64,000 nucleotides of DNA, from positions 4,312,001 to 4,376,000 of the forward strand of contig NC_021171.1 of the NCBI RefSeq assembly GCF_000242895.2. The letters are read 5' to 3'. Shown here in pieces: positions 27,203 to 35,120 of this stretch. Below the pieces are notes generated by a model, which worked only from the letters and a program-made list of their open reading frames with translations, searched no databases and was not told the origin of the DNA. Made by a program: the position numbers and the translations under genes. Each line of letters opens with the position of its first letter. Position 1 is the stretch's first letter. The stretch comes from Bacillus sp. 1NLA3E (GTDB lineage: Bacteria > Bacillota > Bacilli > Bacillales > Cytobacillaceae).

Positions 27203-28471
27203 TTAGTTGGATAAAAAACCCGAATTTTCGTTTTTATATCTGTAAAATAACGTTACATATAAAGCAAGCAAAGAAATCATTGAAATAATATAATGATCTC
27301 TAAATGGCTGAGTGATTATAGAAAGGAACCCAAAAATTACGATAAATACAACATAAATAACAACAGTATTTAAATCAAATCCCTTTTTTATAACTATGAC
27401 AGCTAAAGTTGAATAGAAATTAACAACAGCTATAAAATACCATATTCCTCCATGAATTAATATAAGAGACATACTATTTATCCCAAGGTTGGGGTGTATT
27501 TTTTGATTATTAAAATCCACACTGTTAATCCCTTCACCTAAATGAATAGCATCAAACTTCTGAAATGCCAAATAATTCAGATAAGCACGCTCGTTATTTG
27601 TATCAGGAATTCCATAAATTAATTGATTAGCCAGCACAAACAATTTATCTATTTGAGTTTTTATGATATCAACTGAAAAATAGACTGCAAAACAAAATAA
27701 AATTCCTATTAATATAATTGATGTGAGCTTCAACAAAGATTTAAAAGTGAAATTTTTGACTAAAAATGAATAAGTAAAAAAAACAGTTACAAAAAGAAGA
27801 GCTGTTGGAATAAAAGATTTATTTTCATTGAAATATGACAAGACAATCATTGTTGGTATTTGAATTAGAAATGAGAATAGCCAATGTCTTTTTTTTGTAA
27901 TTAGAAATATGAATAAATTACCAATTAATAATGAACACCAAAAAACATTCAAAATACCGGTGCCAAAGGGTCCAATTAGTCCTGTCATATGATCAAAGTC
28001 ATACTTTCCCCATGACAAAAATCTTTTTATCATAAAGGTACCGGTTACAAACTGAAGAATTATTATTGGTACATTCAGCCAGAAATAAAAATTTAAAAAT
28101 ACTAATATTTTTTTTCCTGTATCAAACAAATCATCAAAAGAATATGAGCTTGTTAAATATGCCAAATAAATTAAAATTATTGCAGGCATAAAAATCATTA
28201 ATATATTTTCAATAAATACAATGCCTACACCAAATTTATATATATTCAGAGCTACTATTAAAAATAGATAACATATGGTAATCCCTAACCATATTTTTAA
28301 CCATCTACTGACTTTTATTTCTTTTTTTAAAGTTTGAACAATAACGTAACATAATACAATTAATTCTGGTATATACCATAATACGAACATCAGTTTAATA
28401 TATCTTAAAAAGAACACACCAATTAGAATCGAAACCACAAAGAACTTATCTATATTCGTCAAATTTTTCAT
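27203..28471 (-). CDS. Wzy-like O-antigen/exopolysaccharide polymerase
   Basis: 422 aa, about ten to twelve transmembrane segments, with a long extracytoplasmic loop around NQLIYGIPDTNNERAYLNYL and HLGEGINSVDFNNQKIHPNL. That arrangement and the position between glycosyltransferase genes fit Wzy polymerases, which join flipped repeat units outside the membrane. Primary sequence is poorly conserved in this class, so the assignment rests on topology and context. GGAG is seven bases before ATG 28471. Confidence 0.72.
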   Translation of the reverse strand: MKNLTNIDKFFVVSILIGVFFLRYIKLMFVLWYIPELIVLCYVIVQTLKKEIKVSRWLKIWLGITICYLFLIVALNIYKFGVGIVFIENILMIFMPAIILIYLAYLTSSYSFDDLFDTGKKILVFLNFYFWLNVPIIILQFVTGTFMIKRFLSWGKYDFDHMTGLIGPFGTGILNVFWCSLLIGNLFIFLITKKRHWLFSFLIQIPTMIVLSYFNENKSFIPTALLFVTVFFTYSFLVKNFTFKSLLKLTSIILIGILFCFAVYFSVDIIKTQIDKLFVLANQLIYGIPDTNNERAYLNYLAFQKFDAIHLGEGINSVDFNNQKIHPNLGINSMSLILIHGGIWYFIAVVNFYSTLAVIVIKKGFDLNTVVIYVVFIVIFGFLSIITQPFRDHYIISMISLLALYVTLFYRYKNENSGFLSN

Positions 28472-28483
28472 TTTTCTACTCCA

Positions 28484-29308
28484 TTAAAGATTTTGTCCCA
28501 CATTTATTTCGTTCTGAATATTCTTGCAAATACCTTTTACTTTCTTATCAAAAAATAAAAATAATTTAACATTTATTGGGTACCACAAATGTTTTTTTAT
28601 TAATTTTTTCTTGTTTTTAGCTAATAAAACAGCTTTTTCTTTTTTAAATGAAGTGCTCCCATAATGATAAATAAATGTATCATCAGCCAGAATATTTTTA
28701 AAACCTTTTTTTATAAGTCGGCAGGAGAAATCATTTTCCTCCCCGTATCCCATTCCAAATGTTTCTTCATCAAAAAAACCTACTGCATTAAGTGCATCTC
28801 TTTTAATAAACATAGCATGACCTACTGCAGTTGGTATAGTTGGATACAATTTTTTTGAAATCTGTTCAACAAGTTGTGAAAACTGTTCTATGGTATACCC
28901 TTTTGGAATTTCATTATCTTGATTAAAATTCGGAACAGAAGCAATAGTACCATTATTGGTTAGACAAGTAACAGTTCCAACCTTTTTATGTGATTGAGAA
29001 GCCAAGAATAATTTATCTATCCAAAAATTTGTTACAACAGTGTCAGAATTTAATAATATTACATCATTATTAGAATACCTCATACCTATATTAACTGTTT
29101 TAACAAATCCAAGGTTTTGTTTATTAGTTAGTACAATGACGCGACTATCCTTAATTCGCTCTAATAAATCAGAAATTTCTTTATTTGGGCTATTATCGTT
29201 TATAAATATAAATCTAATTTTTTTTCTATTTTCGCAATTTAGTAATGAATCTATACATTGCTTAGTTTCTGCATAACCATTATAAACAGGTATTATTACG
29301 TCAATCAT
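28484..29308 (-). CDS. Glycosyltransferase family 2 (rhamnosyltransferase-like)
   Basis: 274 aa. Motifs in order: DVIIPVYNGYAETKQCIDSL, FINDNSPNKE, NLGFVKTVNIGMRYS, LLNSDTVVT (NSD in the DXD position), then GHAMFIKRDALNAVGFFDEE and GYGEENDFSCRL with the conserved E-D acid pair. This is the GT2 branch that includes rhamnosyl- and galactofuranosyltransferases. AAGGAG lies six bases before ATG 29308. It sits in a tight operon between a GT4 gene and the polymerase. Confidence 0.86.
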   Translation of the reverse strand: MIDVIIPVYNGYAETKQCIDSLLNCENRKKIRFIFINDNSPNKEISDLLERIKDSRVIVLTNKQNLGFVKTVNIGMRYSNNDVILLNSDTVVTNFWIDKLFLASQSHKKVGTVTCLTNNGTIASVPNFNQDNEIPKGYTIEQFSQLVEQISKKLYPTIPTAVGHAMFIKRDALNAVGFFDEETFGMGYGEENDFSCRLIKKGFKNILADDTFIYHYGSTSFKKEKAVLLAKNKKKLIKKHLWYPINVKLFLFFDKKVKGICKNIQNEINVGQNL

Positions 29309-29330
29309 CTTTTACTCCTTCAAATTTTTA

Positions 29331-30674
29331 CTATTCATTTTCAGTATAAAAATTTCGAATCAATAATTTTGAATGTTCCTCAAGTGTATTTACAATAAAG
29401 TACTCATTAATATTTACATGCTTTTGGTTTAATACTTTTTTATTTAAATTTGTTAATATGTTTAATAGCTCTATTGGAGAACTTGGATCAAATTTCCACC
29501 CAAACTCTCCTTTAACCAAATCCTTGCTCCCGACATTTTCTGATACAATTACTGGTGTGCCAAAACTTAAGGCTTCTAAAGTAACAAATCCAAATGTTTC
29601 TCGCCAAATACTCGGAACAACTACAACATCAAATGATAAGATTATTCTTTCTAAATCTTCATTCGAATATCTGCCGTATAAAAACACATTTTCATCTACT
29701 TCTAAAATACTATCATCGCCATAAATGTGAAGTTCAAAATAATCTTTGGGTAACTGCTTAAATAAATCAATCAAAAGGTTAAACCCTTTATATTCTTTCA
29801 TTGGACCTAAATATCCTATTATTATTTTAGATCCCTGTTTTTTTTGTATAGCATTCTTTCTTACTCCACTATGTGTAATGCTTAAAACTTTCCCCTTCAC
29901 TTCTGGCAAATAACTCTTATAAACTTGTTCAGTTTGAATACTATTAAAATGAAAATAATCTATTCTTCTTAACATTGTTAAATAATATTCTCTTAACAAG
30001 ACATACTTATATGATTTACTCTTATCTAACTTGTCTATTTCAACTTTATCTGAATTTACAGTTCCTATTCTAAACTTTTTTGAAGGAATAAACTTTTTTA
30101 TTTTTTTTATGAAAGGATATATAGATGTCTGAGTTAATAAAAGCGATTTAGTGTTCATTGCATTAAAGCAGCATTCCTGACAACCCTTACCATCATCATA
30201 ATTATTACAGTTAACATTTTCTCTATCTTTATATAAGTTTATTGTGGGGCAAATTCCAAAATAGTCGTGTGAAGTAAATACTAGCCTAATTCCTAAATCT
30301 TTAGCGCAGGTAATAAATTCTTTATGCAGACCCATTAAAGAATGAATATGAATTACATCAGGATTAATCAAAGATAAATACTCTTTATATACATTATCAG
30401 GGACAGTAATAATAAAATGGCTAGGTTGACTTATCCCTCTAAACAATGGAAGCGGGAGTGAATTAATTATTTCAAAGTGGATTATTTTATCCCCACTATT
30501 ACTTTTTTTCTTTTTTATAATTTTTGTATTTTTATTAAAAAAGTCCACTTTTCCCGGATACAAATGAAAAACTTCATTATGTTTAGTTTGTTCTTCCATC
30601 AAATCACTAGCATATCGAGTAAGTCCCCCACTTCTAAAAGGTGGAAGACCTAATGTATAGTGCAATATTCTCAT
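29331..30674 (-). CDS. Glycosyltransferase family 4
   Basis: 447-aa GT-B enzyme. The N-terminal acceptor domain has LPPFRSGGLTRYASDLMEEQ and DVIHIHSLMG. A cysteine cluster (NCNNYDDGKGCQECC) of the kind seen in several GT4 proteins of exopolysaccharide clusters follows. The C-terminal donor domain has GYLGPMKEYKGFNLLIDLF and the E-x7-E motif in WRETFGFVTLEAL. Its ATG overlaps the stop of the preceding gene (TAATG), which indicates translational coupling. Function: retaining transfer of a sugar to the growing lipid-linked unit. Confidence 0.87.
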   Translation of the reverse strand: MRILHYTLGLPPFRSGGLTRYASDLMEEQTKHNEVFHLYPGKVDFFNKNTKIIKKKKSNSGDKIIHFEIINSLPLPLFRGISQPSHFIITVPDNVYKEYLSLINPDVIHIHSLMGLHKEFITCAKDLGIRLVFTSHDYFGICPTINLYKDRENVNCNNYDDGKGCQECCFNAMNTKSLLLTQTSIYPFIKKIKKFIPSKKFRIGTVNSDKVEIDKLDKSKSYKYVLLREYYLTMLRRIDYFHFNSIQTEQVYKSYLPEVKGKVLSITHSGVRKNAIQKKQGSKIIIGYLGPMKEYKGFNLLIDLFKQLPKDYFELHIYGDDSILEVDENVFLYGRYSNEDLERIILSFDVVVVPSIWRETFGFVTLEALSFGTPVIVSENVGSKDLVKGEFGWKFDPSSPIELLNILTNLNKKVLNQKHVNINEYFIVNTLEEHSKLLIRNFYTENE

Positions 30675-31837
30675 TATTTTGAATGCCCCTCAAAAACATT
30701 TTCGTATCTCTCAATAATATTATCCCAAGAATAGGCTTCTTCTATCCGCTCCCTAGCAAGTCTCCTTTTTTCTTCAATTTCTTGATATGTTAGTCTATCG
30801 GCTTTATTGATACTACTTGCTAAGCTGTTTTGTTCCTTATTAAAGTACAAAGCCGCATCCTCACCAACTTCCCTATTAAATTTTACATCCAAAAGTAAAT
30901 TTAACGAAGTTGTTGCTAAAGCTTCTAATAAAGATGGATTTGTCCCTCCTACTTCATGGCCATGCAAATATGCAAATGCATTTCTACGAACTTGATATAA
31001 CAAATCCCCATCATAAATTGTTCCAACAAATAGGATTCTACTATCAAGTTCAAATCGCGTTTTTCTCTTTAATTCTTCTAAAAATTTATTCTTTTCCACA
31101 TTGGTAACTATCACCAGTTTTTTTGTGGTATTTGACCTTAAAAATTCGCTAATAATTAGGTCATAGTTATTTTCTGGTACAAATCGACCAACGATTAAGT
31201 AGTAATCTTTATTTTGAAGATTCCAGTTATTTAACCATTCTTGATATATATTTTTATTTATCCCAATGGGTTCTTTAACATTTGCCCCGTAGGCAATAAA
31301 CGTGGTTTTAGGATTATATTTATAATATTCTTCCTTTATATAACTCTCAATTGCAATAGAATCACATATAGCCAAATCAGTATTTTTAATCATCAGTCTT
31401 TCGGACAACTTCCAATATTTACGTACCAACAGATTCCATTTAGCCCTTTTCCACTCATGACCATCAGGATTTACATATACCGGAACACCTAACTTTTCGA
31501 ACTTTCTCTTAAAAAACTTCATAAAAGGACCAATTCTACAAGCTAATATATAAACAATTGCATTTTCAATTTTGTTTTTACTAATATAGTAAAAAACTTC
31601 GTTTAGTGACTTTACATCATACTCAATAGCTTTTGCAGCACCGTTGATCACTGTTTTAACGGTAAAACATCGAGCACCATTGTATTCAAATTCTGACTTT
31701 TTGATTTCAGATAAACAGGAAACATGATATTTAATATTATCTGACTTTTTGTATTCAGTTAATTTATCAACAAAAGTTTCAAACCCACCATATTTAGATG
31801 GAATACCTTTACTTCCAATAATAAAAATATTTCTCAT
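30674..31837 (-). CDS. DUF1972-containing glycosyltransferase (Cps2T/rhamnosyltransferase-like, GT4)
   Basis: 387 aa. The N-terminus IFIIGSKGIPSKYGGFETFV is the DUF1972 signature found before GT4 domains in beta-1,4-rhamnosyltransferases such as pneumococcal Cps2T. The donor half contains YYLIVGRFVPENNYDLIISE and HEVGGTNPSLLEAL. Enzymes of this type often add the second sugar onto the undecaprenyl-PP-linked primer, consistent with its place immediately after the initiating transferase gene. AAGGTG precedes ATG 31837. Rhamnose as donor is an inference from the family; no rhamnose biosynthesis genes are in the window. Confidence 0.85.
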   Translation of the reverse strand: MRNIFIIGSKGIPSKYGGFETFVDKLTEYKKSDNIKYHVSCLSEIKKSEFEYNGARCFTVKTVINGAAKAIEYDVKSLNEVFYYISKNKIENAIVYILACRIGPFMKFFKRKFEKLGVPVYVNPDGHEWKRAKWNLLVRKYWKLSERLMIKNTDLAICDSIAIESYIKEEYYKYNPKTTFIAYGANVKEPIGINKNIYQEWLNNWNLQNKDYYLIVGRFVPENNYDLIISEFLRSNTTKKLVIVTNVEKNKFLEELKRKTRFELDSRILFVGTIYDGDLLYQVRRNAFAYLHGHEVGGTNPSLLEALATTSLNLLLDVKFNREVGEDAALYFNKEQNSLASSINKADRLTYQEIEEKRRLARERIEEAYSWDNIIERYENVFEGHSK

Positions 31838-31899
31838 ATTGCACCTTTTCCACTTTCCATTTTTATTGAATTAATTTATCAGACACAGTAAATAGATAA

Positions 31900-31931
31900 G
31901 GGCACTTTTTCAAATAGCCAAAAAAGTGCCC
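31900..31931 (-). promoter_or_regulatory. Hairpin between first and second genes of the glycan operon
   Basis: GGGCACTTTTT and AAAAAGTGCCC form an 11-bp perfect stem with a ten-base loop in the 126-bp gap. On the minus strand it is followed by a moderately U-rich stretch (UUAUCUAUUU). It could be a leaky terminator or processing site that lowers expression of the downstream genes relative to the initiating transferase. Confidence 0.5.
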
Positions 31932-31963
31932 GGATTTATTAACTATCGGTTTTTTAATAGTTT

Positions 31964-32644
31964 TTAGTAGCCAGTTTTATTTATAAGTAATACGTTAAAA
32001 GTGCTAATAATAATTCGGAGATCAAAAAAAATTGAACGTTTTTCTATGTATTCTAAATCAAGCATTACCATTTCTTCAAATCCCACATTATTCCGAGATG
32101 TCACTTGCCATAATCCAGTACACCCCGGAAGCACATACAATCTTTGTTTATGATAATTGGTATATTCTTTTACTTCTCTTGGTAAAGGTGGCCTGGGACC
32201 CACTAAACTCATTTCACCCTTTAAAACGTTGAATAATTGAGGGAATTCATCAAGACTTGTGTTTCTTAAAAATTTCCCAATCTTTGTTATCCGAGGATCT
32301 TCTTTCATTTTAAACATAAGACCATTTACTTCATTATATTTAAATAAATCTTCTAACTGTTTCTCAGCATCGATTACCATGGTTCTAAATTTGTATATAT
32401 AAAATTCTTTACCATTTTTCCCAACTCTTATTTGTTTAAAGAAAACAGATCCATTTGGATCCTCCAACTTTATTAAAAGACTAACAATAATAAACAAAGG
32501 CATCAGAAATATAATACCGAATAGTGAAAAGATTAAATCTATTAATCTTTTTATCATAGAATAAGAAAATTTTTCATTCATTTCTTCTATTCTAATATAT
32601 TTATCACTCTTATTTGATTTCTGTTCAACAAATGCAGCTCTCAT
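31964..32644 (-). CDS. Initiating undecaprenyl-phosphate sugar-phosphate transferase
   Basis: 226-aa monotopic phosphoglycosyl transferase (Bac_transf family; EpsL/WcaJ C-terminal type). One membrane segment (LIDLIFSLFGIIFLMPLFII) is followed by FFKQIRVGKNGKEFYIYKFR, the LDEFPQLFNVLKGEMSLVGP block carrying the catalytic D-E pair and GPRP motif, and LPGCTGLWQVTSRN. It loads the first sugar phosphate onto undecaprenyl phosphate, starting the repeat unit. It is the first gene of the nine-gene operon down to 23624. GGGG with a short spacer precedes ATG 32644. Confidence 0.9.
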   Translation of the reverse strand: MRAAFVEQKSNKSDKYIRIEEMNEKFSYSMIKRLIDLIFSLFGIIFLMPLFIIVSLLIKLEDPNGSVFFKQIRVGKNGKEFYIYKFRTMVIDAEKQLEDLFKYNEVNGLMFKMKEDPRITKIGKFLRNTSLDEFPQLFNVLKGEMSLVGPRPPLPREVKEYTNYHKQRLYVLPGCTGLWQVTSRNNVGFEEMVMLDLEYIEKRSIFFDLRIIISTFNVLLINKTGY

Positions 32645-32994
32645 ATTTTCAACCCCATCTACTTTATCATGAAAATCACATAAATCTTAAAGATGATTAA
32701 ATTCATCCAAAAATAAAAGTCGCAAGGATAATAGCTACAATTCACCTAAACTTTTGATTTTCAATTCTCTTATATAAAAATATATTAATATCTAAACTTA
32801 CTGAATAATGGACCCAACCTGAGATATTATATCATATGAAATCTTTTTTAGTAATAGGAAAATTACTGGGCTGAATAATATCGATTGTAGAATCAGAATG
32901 TAAATGTTCAAATCCTTATATATTATAAATTAAATTACAAATAAAAAAATGAAATAAGATAATTTATACATTTATGTTACATATTAGAGTTCCT
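32645..32994. other. Leader/promoter region of the second glycan operon
   Basis: 350 bp of very AT-rich DNA upstream of the sugar transferase. No ORF and no recognisable riboswitch. It must contain the operon promoter. Confidence 0.35.
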
Positions 32995-33656
32995 GGCTCA
33001 TCGCCTGTTATGAACGATGGAGACATGTCACAACAGACTTCACTTAAGTTTTCTGGATTATTTTTCCTTCTCCTGAAGGAATCCTGAAAAGGACTTTAGC
33101 ACTAGAGAGCCTTTACCTTCTGTCGCAAACATCACCGTTTTGGTGTCATTAAGACAAATAAGGTTACGTATTCATGGCCGCTTCTGCTAGATGTTTCATC
33201 AATGGACCTTATTGAGGTCATGGAAAAATCCATTTGGTTCATCAATTTGGTCCATCGCTCGATCAACATAGTAATTCACACACTCCATAACGGAGTGTAG
33301 TTTTCGCATTCTTTCCAGGCTACGGCGGATACTGGCATTTCTTTCATGAGTTCCATGACCTCCGCTCGAAAAACCAGGTAAAGCCCGATGATTTGCGTGA
33401 CCAATCTACGATGACTGTTCTAATTTTGTCACATAGGTCGCACTTTATCCTCAAATGTCTTGCTTGAAGATAGGTAGTATATTGCCAAAGGTTAAATGCC
33501 GTAATGCGTTCAAGAAAGTGAAGCACCACGTTTGAAGTCCAAATATACTTCTAGAATTTGATCCTTTTAATTCAATTCGTAGCCAATCACATACCATGGA
33601 TCTACAATTTTTATGGCCTTTTGAAATGCACTTAATTCTTGATTGAATTCTTCCAT
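32995..33656 (-). pseudogene. ISL3-family transposase, degenerate
   Basis: Minus strand from ATG 33656 (MEEFNQELSAFQKAIKIVDP). After frameshifts it gives RHLRIKCDLCDKIRTVIVDW, KSSGFTWFFE, DRAMDQID, then segments corresponding to the ISL3 DDE block (DETSSRSGHEYVTL in shifted frames) and EGKGSLVLKSFSGFLQ, ending near SVVTCLHRS. The order of motifs matches ISL3 transposases, but it has numerous frameshifts and lacks the C-terminal third. Confidence 0.75.
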
Positions 33657-33980
33657 TTGAAGCTACCTCGAAAAATTATTTGGAATATTATTTATCCAGT
33701 AAGGGCAACTCTATAAGTCTTTAAACAACCACTATTTAGAGAAGTACCATAATTTTATTGGTCATAGACAACTTAGCTAGATTGAAGCCATATCTTGGGT
33801 AACTACTTCTTCAGTTTCCGTTCTACCGCCTACTCAATAAAAAATTGGTTTCATTTACCAATCCCCACAAATTATACCCTTTACCAATTAAATAGGTAAA
33901 TGTTACTATTAATTAAATTATATTGTGAAACAGTATGCTTGTATTTCTAGCAAACTTATATTTTCCAGGAGGAGCCTATA

Positions 33981-34805
33981 ATGAAAAAAGTCAGAAAGGC
34001 CATTATACCTGCTGCTGGTTTGGGCACAAGATTTTTGCCAACTACAAAAGCAATGCCAAAAGAAATGCTTCCAATCGTTGATAAGCCCACTATTCAATAT
34101 ATTGTTGAGGAAGCAATGGCTTCAGGTATAGAGGATATAATTATCGTAACAGGAAAAGGGAAACGGGCGATTGAAGACCATTTTGATATTGCTCCTGAAC
34201 TTGAACGAAATTTACTTGAAAAGGGTAAACTTGATATTCTTGAAGAGGTTAGATATTCGTCAAACCTTGCAGACATTCACTATATTCGTCAAAAAGAGCC
34301 TAAAGGATTAGGTCATGCGATTTGGTGTGCTAGGAATTTTATCGGAGATGAACCTTTTGCTGTTTTGTTGGGAGACGATATTGTTCAAAGCAAGACTCCT
34401 TGCTTACGACAATTGATTAATGAGTTTGACAGCACCCAATCTTCTATTATTGGCGTACAACATGTGCCAGAAAAAGAAACAAATCGTTATGGAATTATAG
34501 ATCCTATCTCTCAAGAAGGACGCCGTTATCAAGTTCGCAACTTTGTTGAAAAACCTAGTTTAGAGGAAGCTCCTTCAAACCTGGCGATAATGGGTAGATA
34601 CATATTGACCCCAGAAATTTTTACGTTTTTGGAACAGCAAAAAACAGGTGCTGGTGGAGAAATCCAATTAACTGATGCTATTCAAGAATTAAACCAAATT
34701 AAAAGAGTCTTTGCCTATGATTTTGAAGGAAAAAGATACGATGTCGGGGAGAAAATAGGCTATATTAAAACAACAATTGACTTTGCTCTTCAGCACGAAA
34801 ACTAA
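33981..34805 (+). CDS. gtaB: UTP-glucose-1-phosphate uridylyltransferase (second copy, prematurely stopped)
   Basis: 274 aa; UDP-glucose synthesis as for the copy at 13435-14310, to which it is very similar. AGGAGG precedes ATG 33981. All active-site elements are present ([39 protein letters not shown]). It stops at TAA 34803-34805 right after FALQHEN, while the same frame continues RQDVIKYIKETISSLEENN to TAA at 34863, the expected C-terminal helix. The paralogue has this helix. The stop is therefore probably a recent nonsense mutation that removes 19 or 20 residues; activity may or may not survive. Confidence 0.88.
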   Translation: MKKVRKAIIPAAGLGTRFLPTTKAMPKEMLPIVDKPTIQYIVEEAMASGIEDIIIVTGKGKRAIEDHFDIAPELERNLLEKGKLDILEEVRYSSNLADIHYIRQKEPKGLGHAIWCARNFIGDEPFAVLLGDDIVQSKTPCLRQLINEFDSTQSSIIGVQHVPEKETNRYGIIDPISQEGRRYQVRNFVEKPSLEEAPSNLAIMGRYILTPEIFTFLEQQKTGAGGEIQLTDAIQELNQIKRVFAYDFEGKRYDVGEKIGYIKTTIDFALQHEN

Positions 34806-34887
34806 CGCCAAGATGTAATCAAATATATCAAAGAAACTATTTCTTCGCTTGAAGAAAATAATTAAAGTAAAATGATTAGTTCTTATT

Positions 34888-34928
34888 AAAAGGAGGGATA
34901 CCACATTAGTTTTGGTATGCCTCCTTTT
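34888..34928 (+). terminator. Terminator after gtaB copy 2
   Basis: AAAAGGAGGGATACCA pairs with TGGTATGCCTCCTTTT around a ten-base loop. It lies about 20 bases past the original stop codon at 34863, which supports the longer ancestral reading frame. Confidence 0.85.
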
Positions 34929-34977
34929 AGTGACGTAACTATTTGTCACTTCTCATACGAGATTAATATCTCTAAAT

Positions 34978-35009
34978 AATCCGCTTAGACCCATGTCTAG
35001 GCGGATTTT
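34978..35009 (+). terminator. Second terminator hairpin
   Basis: AATCCGCTTAGAC and GTCTAGGCGGATT pair across a four-base loop followed by TT. It insulates the downstream ligase gene. Confidence 0.75.
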
Positions 35010-35120
35010 CCACTTTTCCTCAAATGGTTAATTTTCTAAATAATATAAATATTTTGCCGTTTCGACTGAAATTTGTAGTAAAATGGGCTAGTGCGTTTTA
35101 AGAAATGGGAGGACTTTGCG

